64,000 nt of DNA. Source: Rhizoctonia solani. Lineage: Eukaryota > Basidiomycota > Agaricomycetes > Cantharellales > Ceratobasidiaceae. This document shows positions 46,601 through 56,901 of this stretch, piece after piece. The notes under the pieces are model-generated. The model worked only from the letters and a program-made list of their open reading frames with translations. It had not been told where the DNA came from and made no database searches. Position 1 is the stretch's first letter, and every line of letters starts with the position of its first letter. Location of the stretch: assembly GCF_016906535.1 (NCBI RefSeq), contig NC_057372.1:83501-147500 (forward strand), written 5' to 3'. A program made the translations under genes and the position numbers.

Positions 46601-49075
46601 AGGGGCTAAGAAATTTCCTCTCCTACTCATATTAGCTTCTTCTCTAGTAGCTGGTGCTGGCTGCTCCTGTAAGTAAGGTAAATTGGTATGAATACTTAGA
46701 GGAGTTCTTCTTGATTCAGGAGAGGAGGTATGTCTCCTGTGGGCACTTTCAGCTAGTCTAGAGGAACGCTCTTCTGGGATTGTGGATACTCTGGTAAAGG
46801 ACTCAGCTGGTATAGCTGGTCTTCCTGAGGATTGCCAATTTGCTCCCAAGGAAGATCTGCAATTGATAAAGTTAGCATGTGGAGGTGGATCTCTAAAAGG
46901 AATACTTGGGCCTGCAAGGCTAACTCTTCTAGCAGCATTGCTTAAAGGTGGATTATAAGGTATATTCCTAGCGTTATCTTCTTCTACTTGGCTCCTAATC
47001 CTGGGAGTAGATTGTGCTACTGGAATTTGTATGGTGTGTGTAGCAGCACTTGAGACAGAAGTAATAGAATCAGCAGGAGTAGCTGGGGCTATTAGTTCTG
47101 GGGCTACTTGGTCTCTTCCAGTTGATGATTCAGAAGAATTTAAGCCATCTATACTTCCATCTGAAAGATTGTTGATGTAGTCTTCCAGGGCTTGTATATT
47201 GAAAGGAGGTATAGCTGAAGGTTGTGCAATAGGAACACTAGCATTACCTCTAGGTGATGATGGTAGGGTTTCTTCTGAACTAGTGGAAGGGACTACAGTG
47301 GGTCTAGGAGTAGGTGGTCTAGGTCCTAGAGATCTAGTGGCTTCTTTCCTAAGTCTCTCAGTTCTTTCTAAGGTGGGTGGAACTTGTAATGTTACATGAG
47401 GTGACTCCTCTGGTATTCTTCCTAAGGGTATAGATCTAGAGGAAGATGTAGCAATAGAGCTGGGAGGTGATGGTAAAGGTTCTGAGGGAATAAGTAAGGT
47501 TCCATTATCAGGTCCTAAATACCTAGGTTGCATAGTAACAGTAAGAGAGGCTTTGGATGAATGAAGACTACTAGGAGGTTGTCCTGGAGGAGTGCTACTG
47601 GAGGTATGCAGGGTTACAGTTGGAGGAGAAACTTGAGGTTCTGGAAGTAAAGGACTAGTAATAGTCACTTGACTTGTGGGCTTGATAAGACTCCTTAGTA
47701 AGTTTTCTTGAGCCGCCTCCTGTGGAGTGACAGAAGAGGCTCTAGAACCTTTGGGCACTAAAAGGGTCATATCTTGCTTGAGTTGTAGGGTCCTATCTCT
47801 AAGGTGTTCTTGTCCAGGTTCTACCTCACTGAGATGTCCTGCAGAGATGACTGGGGAAGGTGGTCCAGTCTGAAGTTGTCTACCAAGGATCTCATACAGC
47901 TTCTGAATGAAACGCTCCATCTGATCCCTATAAGTGACTGCAGCTACCTCAAAGGAATGAGAGGTGAATAGACAGTCATGTTCTGGCCATTCTGGAATAG
48001 GCAATAGCTCTTCCATGTCATAGACGCTCTGAACAGTTCTCTTGATTAGTTTATTCAGGTCTATGTGTAACTTACCATATTCAGGCCAATGGTTAATTTC
48101 CTGAGCAGGAACTAACTTAGTAGTGATGCAACATGTAGGTCTAAAGGTTACTACAGTATCTAGTAGTTTGAAGTAGTGAGAAGCCCATTGCTCACAAGAA
48201 GGTGAGGGATAGCAATTCTCATGTGCTGGAGGTATCTCCACATGATAGAATACTCTTCCTAGCTGCCTATACACTTTCCTGAAACTATTAGCTTGAGGGT
48301 TCTTCCTGCACCAAGAGGTCATTTGGGTACAGTCAGGCTGATAGTTGAATTCTCCCAGAAATTCTTCATTTAAAGGGTATAAAGTAGTGGAAGGAGAATA
48401 GGGTAGGTACTTCTGGATAGCTGGGTCATTAGTAAAAGACCTATTGTTAGGATCCAGTAAGGCAGCTTGAGTTTCCCTATGCTTAGATATGTGGGCCCCA
48501 GAGGTCTTTCCTTTAGATCTCTTAAACTCATGAGAGTTAATAGGTTCAGAGGACTGAGGTCTACTAGAGGAAGGTTCCAACATCTCTATATCAGGAAGTC
48601 CAAATACAGGTATCATCCTCTGGAAGGTAGCTGGGCTAGTTTGATGACCAAAAGGTGAGGGCTTCCTTACAGAGGAACTTGGCTTAGCTAGCTTGTTTGC
48701 TTCCTGAATAGCTTTGTTTTCCAAAGGAGATAATCTTGGAGAATGTCTGGATGATGACTTATGAGAGTGGGGTGATATCCTTCTTGAGCTACTAGGTCCT
48801 GCTTGAGGGTCTTCCAAGGTAGGCATGGAAGCATGTGGCTTGATAGGTGATTCATAGGGTAGGATGGGTTGGGGAATCACTATCTCCTCAGGAGAGGATG
48901 GCTCAATAGAGTACCTAGTAGGTCCAAAAGGGTTGCTGGGACTATCTGTAGGTATGCTGTCTCTAGGAAGCACAGAGCTTCTAGGGGTACTATGTCTAGG
49001 CATACCTTCTCTTGAAAGTCTTGTGTCCCAAGGGGTCCTATTAGAGGATGCAGGTCTACTTGATCTTCTAGACAT
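40601..49075 (-). pseudogene. Gypsy-C gag-pol polyprotein with two TGA stops
   Basis: A single frame of 2825 codons is broken only by TGA at 44318-44320 and 41795-41797; the three pieces share one frame. Order: very long Ser/Pro-rich N-terminal region (about 900 residues, MSRRSSRPASSNRT), gag domain, zinc knuckle CRHCGSMMHWDRDC, protease FDSGPEITLIN, RT with TLDALAGFTQL and YIDDIVIYS, RNase H with TDACNYG and TDHAALTW, integrase zinc finger (HAGYAKTYHQ..CDICQ), core (MDFIMDLP, ITNRDARW, DGQTEILNQ), chromodomain (YEVERIVEER..WLGYSSEHDRW). The second integrase Asp is Asn (41543-41545). TGA 1 falls between protease and RT, TGA 2 between zinc finger and integrase core. Both are best explained by CGA-to-TGA change. 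Confidence 0.88.
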
Positions 49076-49174
49076 AAAAGAATGTTAGCAGAGTACCACA
49101 GTTAGAATGTATATACAAAGTATGAAAGCTTGTACAAAGGATTACAGGTAAGAATTAAAGATAACCAACACTAT

Positions 49175-49192
49175 GCCCTGCGGTGGTCACCA
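49175..49192 (-). promoter_or_regulatory. Gypsy-C primer-binding site
   Basis: Minus-strand TGGTGACCACCGCAGGGC starts one base after the 5' LTR. The leading TGG fits a tRNA 3' CCA end, but I cannot name the tRNA. It fixes the orientation of Gypsy-C. Confidence 0.65.
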
Positions 49193-49193
49193 A

Positions 49194-50283
49194 TGTTAAG
49201 AGTTGTGTAAGTACAGGAGTAAGAAAGAATTACTATATACAAAATGTATATGGGAATAACTAAGAGCTAGTATTGAGAATCAGAATATATGCACAGAATA
49301 TATGCACAATATAGGCTAGGTTATCAGGAATAACAACTCCTAACAAATAGTCTAGCAACTATGAAGTGCAGGTGGTTGGTTATGTATAGTACCTTTAGAC
49401 TAATGTTACTTAAGCCTAAGTGACTAAGGGTATGTATACTTAAGGTCTCTGGGATAGTACCTTAGGTAAGGAGGGTTACCTGACTAATGTACAGGATTTA
49501 TAGGATTTGCCTAATGAGTATAGGACTTATATATGCTTAAGTAAGACTTAAGACTTATGGGGTTTACCTAAAATATATCTAGGATTTATGAGATATTGAA
49601 GATAAAGCTATCTACAATATAGGGGGTATGGTGGATTGGAACACTATCACTCAATCACAACAATCCTTACAGTATTGTTGCACTATACTCAATGTTGAAC
49701 TCAACAACTGTGACAGTCAAGGGGCACAGGGTTGCAGTAAGTACACTAATAGGTTACCCTGTGTCTGTTGGGACTGGCCTATGGTCTTAGTGTGCCAAAT
49801 AACCTCCTATGCTATTTACAGTGAGTCAATCACTAAAGTAAATGCGCAGATAAGCTGTTAAAGGCTTGTGTGTATATGTCAATATATAAGAGTAAAAGTA
49901 GGATGCATTAGAAGCATCTTCACAGGGTCCTTTTATACCCTGAGAAGGCGCACAAACAAGTATATACATGATTGATACCAAGAGGGGGTACAGGAGGTAC
50001 ATGTGGCAACTGAAACACTTGAGGGAGCCAATACTTTGGTACATAGTAAACAAACAACAATTCCTAATATTTGCCCCAAGGCAATGTTTGCCCCAAGGCA
50101 GTATTTACCTGTGTGTGTCCTTAGGTGTCCCAAGGCTAAGTGTTTCATCCTTGGAGTAAATAGTCCCAAAGGTAGGATACCTCTGCATTGGGTACTTACA
50201 GTAAATGGAGCATAACTCTGCCAAATGTTGTCCGTTTTGGGAGTTTGACCCAGCGTTCTGGAGCGCACAAACAGGCGCACCTA
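49194..50283 (-). repeat. Gypsy-C 5' LTR, truncated (1090 bp)
   Basis: Matches 37079-38168, then homology stops abruptly after GCGCACCTA. The outer 434 bp, present in the other LTR at 38169-38602, are missing and replaced by unrelated sequence. Confidence 0.8.
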
Positions 50284-51242
50284 AGTTAGTATATATCCTT
50301 CTTTAAGGATGATTGCCTTCTGTTCACTTAACCTAAGAACTCTGTATCAGGTCTACAACCTTTCTGCACTATAGGTACTTGGGAGATCCACTTATACAAG
50401 TTTAAGTTATTTGAAATCTTGAGGCACAGTATATCACACAATTGAGGGGGGCAAGCCCAAACCAAAGAGTGACAGTCAACAGTAACAGTGAGTGGTAAGA
50501 GTGAAGGGTGCCCTCCAAGGGTATGTGAGAGTCCCCTTTTATACCCTAGAGTGGCAAGGTTATTGAGTCATTCACCTAGTCAGAGTATGAGTATGACTTG
50601 CTTAGGACTGTGCTTCCTAAGACTTTGATTGGTGGGTAGGAAGGCACGGATATGACTAGGATGGAATGTGGCTGCTCTTGGGTTGAACTGCAATTAGTTA
50701 AAAATAGAAACATCTAAATACATGACTCAGTCTATCAAGAAATGCTTGGCAGCCAATGAGCACTTAGAGTGAGTCATTAGTGTGAGTCATTCTGGTGGCA
50801 AGCAGAATGACTCATAAGCAGGATTTGCAGTGCCACTAGAAATTACTAAATAAGGAAAACTTTAGGAATCTCATGAGAGGTATGACTCAACTAAGCTAGG
50901 AATAAGGTTGATTTCTCAAGTTAGAGCTAGTCATGTGATGAGCTAGATGTAAAGATATGAATATAATGATTAGTAAGGTACATGAGCCACATAGATAGAA
51001 CCTTGTGAAGCTAATATCTCCATGAGATCTTATTGTATGAGCACGTGACAGGCAGCGTTAGAACGAGCGGAAGGAGCTCTATTGAGCGATATGTAGCACA
51101 TACAGTTAATATGAGCATTACATAGAGTAATGACAGGAATAATGGAAAATAAAAGACAAATGGCCATTAAATCAGAAAGTTAGATATATGCAGATTATAG
51201 TGGATGGTGAGCTGTGATTGAAATATTGTGTGATACATAACA
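50284..51242. repeat. LTR-like repetitive sequence; ends in a 304-bp repeat
   Basis: Contains a minus-strand TATAAAAGGGG near 50537 and ends ATACATAACA, like the LTRs around it. Its last 304 bp (50939-51242) are repeated at 61426-61729. No matching outer boundary or target duplication found, so the full element is undefined. Confidence 0.5.
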
Positions 51243-52373
51243 CCTGTTTACCAGTTGAGCATCAGGCAGCAGCAGGAGCTCAACAATTGGCCACACTTTA
51301 GAGTCTGTTGAATCTCTCCCAGACAAAACTCTCCTGTCTTCTTGTTTGCCCACCCTGGATCCCAAGGAGAACAGGACTTGGAAGTGAGTTAAACTTGCAT
51401 ACATTTGGTTGGTTTGACTCAAGTTGTGTATGCTTCCCAATCACAGCTCCAAAAATGACCCAGAAAATATGGAGGCACCTAAACTAAGCTATATGTAAGT
51501 TCATTTGCATAAATTTGCTCACAAAAATGATAATTTTATTTTGATTGATTTGTCTCTCCTACCCAAACATAGTGGAGCTCCACATGCCTTTGCTCAACAG
51601 GATCAGCACAAGAATTGCAGCAAGACTGCCTTGTCAAGCTGCTCCCAAAGTCCTCCACCAGCAAACTTGACTGCCCACCCATACAATGCATGCCTCACCT
51701 TGTATGAGACACAGCCCAGGACATGCAGTGGCTGTGTCCACACTATGATTGAAGGCCAGCAGCAAATTGGACAAACCCCAATAGAGTGTCTTGTCACTAG
51801 GAAGGCCAAGTACCAATATGTGCTCAAAAATGGCCACCTATTTGGCAACAAACATGGGTGCTATTTCAACCCATACAGAAAGGCCTGTGTGAACAAACAG
51901 AACTGCAAGCATATTGAGAAGGCACAGGGGTTCCAGGTTGGGTGCAGGGGACCAGGCTCAAAGCCTTGGTTTGAGTTAATTGGACTACATGATGATTATG
52001 ACATGGTGCTGGATGTTTGAGTGAGTTTATTCCTGTATTGACTATATTCAATTACTGAGTTTATTGTGTAAGGATTGGCCCACAAGGCCCTTGTGTTATA
52101 CTGCCCTCAAACTCTTGACCTCAATCCAGGTCAGAAATTGACCTACAAGAACTATGGTTCCCAGAAGCAAACCCAGATCAGCAATTATGTGAGTGGTTTT
52201 CTTTCAGCACAGACTACCTCTAATGTTTGTCAATAGATGTATAAGCATCATAAGTTCTTATATCACTTCTTGTCCTAAATGTCTGTAAGGACATCAAGGC
52301 AGCAGGTGCTTACAGCTGGAAGTAACTAAGTATGTAAACCGCTTAAGGCGGTGTGGGTGCTAATGTGGCTAAG
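51243..52373. other. Unrecognised coding-like stretch
   Basis: A plus frame at 51505-52020 (172 codons) reads CLTLYETQPRTCSGCVHTMI and KHGCYFNPYRKACVNKQNCK, Cys-rich at regular spacing, and a further piece KLTYKNYGSQKQTQI follows near 52140, possibly after an intron. It looks like a real but broken gene, perhaps from a transposon; I cannot name it. The last about 100 bp (52270-52373) resemble the start of a Gypsy-B-like LTR. Confidence 0.3.
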
Positions 52374-52382
52374 TGTTGTAAC

Positions 52383-52915
52383 TGTCAGAGTCTGATTAAT
52401 AAAGGATGGGATAAATGCCTAAAGAGGCAGTGCTGGCTTTGGGGATAAGCAGAAGACTGCAACCAACACTTGAGATAGAGAGATTACTTGCCAAATATGG
52501 CACAAGACCCCTTAGAGTAGAGCAAGAGAGTGGGGAGAGTAGTCAGTAGATTGACAGGAGGTCAAGTCCTGGGCTGAATGCCAGAACTCTCCCTTCATTA
52601 TATACATTGTACAGAACAAGGGAACTGCAAAGTACAAAGGAGAACAATGGAAGACATACTACAAAGGTATGGGTAACTAAGAGAACAATAGAACAATGCA
52701 ACTAAGGACATATGGTAACTAAGTAACCAGAGGACAAAGCTAACAGGCTAAACAAAAGGACCATTCACATTCCATGTTGATTGCTCTGCCAGGGGAGTCC
52801 TGCATGGCCTGTGGTCATGTTGGGAACATCCCCTGGTCCATATAATTCGTAAATTTTAGATAAAAAGATAGTAGAATAATAGGGTATCTGTGTTCATGCC
52901 TCTTGGGTCATGACA
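52383..52915 (-). mobile_element. Solo LTR, Gypsy-D family (533 bp)
   Basis: Reverse complement of the Gypsy-D LTR, flanked by GTAAC at 52378-52382 and 52916-52920. It lacks the 41-bp tandem duplication present in both LTRs of the complete element, which accounts for the length difference (533 against 574). Confidence 0.9.
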
Positions 52916-53071
52916 GTAACTGCACTGTAAGGTGGGCTACTTGCTAGTGGCAGGTGCTTGAGGCTGTACTACTACAAGACACTGTTGACATAATCTACTA
53001 ACTAGGCTATACTACCGTAACTAAGCCGCTTATGGCAATGACAAGCTATCTACTGGTGGTGTGGAGGGCCC

Positions 53072-54377
53072 TGTTATAGAGTAGGGTTTTAGAGACTATA
53101 TAATTAAGTACAGAATACAATAAAGTGATTAATGGATCAATTATATATGGATATAAAAGGCAATAGACTAGCTATATAAGGGTAAATTAGGTTAGTAATC
53201 AGGGTGATCCCTACACTTAACAAGTAATCAAGCAATTACTGTAGATGCAGGTAGTTGGTTATGCTTATACCTATAGTGTGAAAGTTAGTACTGAGTCTTA
53301 TTTACTTACTGTAATTTATCTGGATTTGTTAGTAATTTATTTGACTGAGATTGCACTAAATCAAAGTGTATATGCTGCTTTCAAGGCCTTAAACTCTCCC
53401 AACTGACTTACTCAAGAGGTTCAGGGTTGCCCTAGAGCCTTTCCTAGCTACCCAGTATCTGTTGGGACCTTGCCAGAGGCTATATGCGCCAAGAGGCCTT
53501 ACAGGTTAAGTTCAGTGAGCTTAAGAGGCTAAGAAAGCAAAATAAGACACTCTAAACTAAGTAAAGAAGATCCAATAGATCTTCAAGTTCACACAAGGGG
53601 TAAGAATGGGATGAAAAGAAGATGTATTCAAAGGGTCTCCCTCAGGGGGTTTATATACCCCAGAGGGAGAACAAATAACTATATACATGATGTACAAAAG
53701 AGGAAGTTACATGAGAGGTACAGTCTGAGCTATTTGATACATAAAGACCAATTAGTACCAATAGGTCCTAGTAAGATAGACCCAAGACTATCTGTAGAAT
53801 GTTCTAGAGCATATATGACTAAATTACATTAGTGTGAATGCTAAAAATAACCTTGAGGCAAGGTAGGATCTCATAGAAAAAGCTAGAAACTTAAATGGTT
53901 AGTATCTCCATCAATCTGGCTCAGAATCAGGCAATTCATTTTTGAGAAGTGAGATGCCGGAGCCTCCAACCAATTGGTATTTGTCTGCATAGTAATATGC
54001 CTATTTCCCGCCAATATATTGGCGTTGGCGCGCCCTGCCAACCTTTGGCACTTATTTGCAATTACTAAGCGCTGGCGCTTGCATGCTTACCTGCACTTGT
54101 TCTATGGTCTGTAAGTACCGTTCCTACATATAAATGTATAATACAAGAAATGCTATAAATCATAGAAATAATAGTATGACCACTTTGCATAGTCAGACGT
54201 GTATATATGCAAGCACAATGAGGAAATAAAGTATAAAAGGTCTTGTAGCACCGCCAGTTTCCAAATATAGTAATATTCATGCCCATATTTGGATAGAGCA
54301 AGTATGATTACTTGAGTTTGCACTATTCACTATTGGCAATTAGGGGCGCATATGTCTAAATTAGTCATTCCATAACA
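53072..54377 (-). repeat. F-type LTR or fragment (1306 bp)
   Basis: TGTTATAGAG start and TCCATAACA end match the F family (33530-34650), including the AATCAGGGTGATCCCTAC block and a minus-strand TATATAAAC near 53650. Flanks GGCCC and GTGAC do not match, so it may be a recombined copy. Confidence 0.6.
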
Positions 54378-54444
54378 GTGACAAGCTATCTAAGTACAAC
54401 AACAAAGCTGCTCAAGGTGGTGTAGAACTATCTAAGTAACTAAC

Positions 54445-55018
54445 TGTCATGACCCAAGAGGCATGGACACAGATACCCTAATATTCTATTATCATTTTAT
54501 CTAAAATTTACGAATTATATGGACCAGGGGATGTTCCCAACATGACCACAGGCCATGCAGGACTCCCCTGGCAGAGCAATCAACATGGAATGTGAATGGT
54601 CCCTTTGTTTAGCCTGTTAGCTTTGTCCTCTGGTTACTTAGTTACCATATGTCCTTAGTTGCATTGTTCTATTGTTCTCTTAGTTACCCATACCTTTGTA
54701 GTATGTCTTCTATTGTTCTCTTAGTTACCCATACCTTTGTAGTATGTCTTCCATTGTTCTCCTTTGTACTTTACAGTTCCCTTGTTCTGTATGATGTATA
54801 TAATGAAGGGAGAGTTCTGGCATTCAGACCAGAACTTGACCTCCTGTCAATCTACTGACTACCCTCCCCACTCTCCTGCTCTACTCTAAGGGGTCTTGTG
54901 CCATATTTGGCAAGTAATCTCTCTATCTAAAGTGTTGGTTGCAGTCTTCTGCTTATCCCCAAAGCCAGCACTGCCTCTTTAGGCATATATCCCATTCTTC
55001 ATTAGTCAGACTCTGACA
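54445..55018 (+). repeat. Gypsy-D 5' LTR (574 bp)
   Basis: TGTCATGACCC..CTCTGACA. Contains a 41-bp direct duplication at 54669-54709 and 54710-54750. Confidence 0.94.
54797..54803 (+). promoter_or_regulatory. Gypsy-D TATA box
   Basis: TATATAA; the segment AGAACTTGACCT that pairs with the PBS starts 34 nt downstream at 54831, where the mRNA 5' end is expected. Confidence 0.65.
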
Positions 55019-55020
55019 TT

Positions 55021-55032
55021 AGGTCAAGTTCT
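55021..55032 (+). promoter_or_regulatory. Gypsy-D self-primer binding site
   Basis: AGGTCAAGTTCT lies two bases (TT) after the LTR and is the exact reverse complement of AGAACTTGACCT at 54831-54842 in the LTR. This is the arrangement known from self-priming Tf1-type elements. Confidence 0.7.
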
Positions 55033-55585
55033 TGGCTCTGTGCAGTGCTCTTGTTAGTGCTAGCATATAATACTCTACTGGGTGACGCATTTGCCCCAGT
55101 ATTGCTTAACTAGGACTATTGGTGGGCCAGCTTAGTGGGCACTATAGTCTTAGGGGATTGAGACCATCTGTGGTACCAGTACCTGGGGAATAGCTGAAGG
55201 TCATAAGGGTGTAATAATCAAAGACCCTGAGGGACTAAGCAGTACCTGGATTACTATAGGGCTATAGACTAGGAATCACCAACCTGACAGGTGGATACAT
55301 TCACCTACTGCCTTGCAAACTTAGTCAGCAAAACACCCGCTTGCAGAACACCCACTTCTATATCACGCTTGTCCATAGCTGTTGATTAGTTGCAGGGGCT
55401 GTCCAAGGCTAGGTGTGGAGCAAAGTTTTAGCGCCTAGAGCAGGAATTTTTTAGTATAGTTTTTTGAACATTTTTAGGATAGTTTTTAGTAGTATAGCAC
55501 TTTCAGTAGTATAGAACTCCTGTAACCTTTCTACTCTTTTCTACCTTTTATATTTCTTCTTCTTCTTTATTTTTCCACTTTCATC

Positions 55586-56899
55586 ATGAGCAGCCAAAAT
55601 CTCTTTGTTACTGTGGATCCTGATTCTGTTTCCATTGCACCTTCATTACCTGCAGAGGTGTCTCAGACCCTCACAGCCTTGAAAACCTTAATCATGGCTG
55701 TTAATCATAATTTGCAGGTAGCAATTGGTCAGATCCACAATAACACTGCTGATCTTGCTACTGCCAACAACTCTCTTCAAAACCATGATGGTGGCATCAC
55801 CCAGATGGAAGGGCAAGTCAAAGTCCTGGAGAATATTATCTCTGCTCTGGCTGGTGCCCCTCAAGGTTCTGGTTCAGGCTCAGGCTCTGGGTCCAGGAGG
55901 CCCAAGCTTAACCTACCAGAGAAGTTTGATGGTAGTAACAAAGACAAAGCAGTTTCATTTAGGGTGGCTGTCTCTCACTATCTGAGGGTTTCATATCCCC
56001 AAGCCTCAGTTGAGGAACAGATAGCTTTTATTATCTCTTGCCTGGAGGGTAAAGCTCATGAGTGGCTTGAACCCTACTTAGAAGAGGATGTTGTCAATAA
56101 TCACCCAGTGGCTTGGCTCCACAGTATCAATGGGTTCTGGTTGCAGTTCAATGCAAGGTGGAATGTCCAGAACAAGACTGAGAACTATAGGGCTAAATTC
56201 AAGACCCTAAAGCAAACCAAGTCTGTTCAAGATTACTACAAGGACTTCCAAACCTACTCCCAGAACCTAGGGTATAATGACATATCCCTAAGGGACTTTT
56301 TCTATGATGGCCTGTCTCTCAAAATCAAGGAGATGCTTATGGCTCAGGACTATGACCATAATGCCAGCAATGTTTCCTTAGAGAACCTTGCTGATAAAGC
56401 TCTGAAGATTGACCAGCGCCTAGAACAGTTCCAGGCACAACACAAGGGCCAGACCAACTCCTCTGGTTCCAAAAGTGGCACTACATTGTCAACAGGAGCC
56501 TTGGGCAATGTGACCAGGGATAAACTCACTGTTGGGGATAAAGTGTACATGATTGGACCAGATGGAAAAGCAAGGAAAGGCACCATTTCAAAAATTGGCA
56601 AAAATGCAAAGGGCATGTCTATTCCTACTGTGAAGTGGAATGATGGCACTGTGGTTGAGAGTAGCTTCAAAAGTCTCAAAAAGGACTCACATCCTGTAGA
56701 CCCCTCTCCAGTCCAGCCAAAATCTTCCAACTCTGGACCAAGCCCTATGGATCTTGACTCTGCAGGAAAGGGCAAAAAACCTATTGTATGCTCTACCTGT
56801 GGAGGAAAGGGACACTATGCTAGCCAATGTCCTTCCAATACATACTCTGGCTATGAAGCCCATCTATCTGAGAATGAGTTGGAAAATGGGGACCTCTGA
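55586..56899 (+). CDS. Gypsy-D Gag (437 aa)
   Basis: The structural precursor starts at the ATG at 55586 (MSSQNLFVTVDPDS), 555 bp after the PBS region begins. An N-terminal helical segment with coiled-coil features (residues about 20-95) and a Gly/Ser linker are followed by the gag domain (about 110-290: KLNLPEKFDGS, WLHSINGFWLQFNARWN, YYKDFQTYSQNLGYND). Residues about 310-368 (DKLTVGDKVYMIGPDG..VKWNDGTVVESSF) look like a small SH3-like barrel, unusual in gag. A zinc knuckle CSTCGGKGHYASQC is near the end. The TGA stop at 56897-56899 is two bases before the pol ATG. Confidence 0.92.
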   Translation: MSSQNLFVTVDPDSVSIAPSLPAEVSQTLTALKTLIMAVNHNLQVAIGQIHNNTADLATANNSLQNHDGGITQMEGQVKVLENIISALAGAPQGSGSGSGSGSRRPKLNLPEKFDGSNKDKAVSFRVAVSHYLRVSYPQASVEEQIAFIISCLEGKAHEWLEPYLEEDVVNNHPVAWLHSINGFWLQFNARWNVQNKTENYRAKFKTLKQTKSVQDYYKDFQTYSQNLGYNDISLRDFFYDGLSLKIKEMLMAQDYDHNASNVSLENLADKALKIDQRLEQFQAQHKGQTNSSGSKSGTTLSTGALGNVTRDKLTVGDKVYMIGPDGKARKGTISKIGKNAKGMSIPTVKWNDGTVVESSFKSLKKDSHPVDPSPVQPKSSNSGPSPMDLDSAGKGKKPIVCSTCGGKGHYASQCPSNTYSGYEAHLSENELENGDL

Positions 56900-56901
56900 A
56901 C

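Larger units (their letters stand above)
37079..50283 (-). mobile_element. Gypsy-C, large Ty3/Gypsy element with an extra gene
   Basis: About 13.2 kb on the minus strand. The 3' LTR is 37079-38602 and the 5' LTR 49194-50283, truncated at its outer end. Between them lie a single gag-pol frame (49075 to 40601) and a spliced gene (40396 to 39053). A tRNA-type PBS adjoins the 5' LTR, and a pyrimidine run at 38603-38614 (purine on the minus strand) adjoins the 3' LTR. Because the outer end of the 5' LTR is lost, no target duplication can be checked. Inserted in or next to the Plavaka remnant. The polyprotein has two TGA stops and a lost integrase Asp. Confidence 0.82.

Noticed and set aside
54649..54858. 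ORFs duplicated at 54649-54858 and 60657-60866
   Set aside because: Both lie in the Gypsy-D LTRs and cross the TATA box and the 41-bp duplication.
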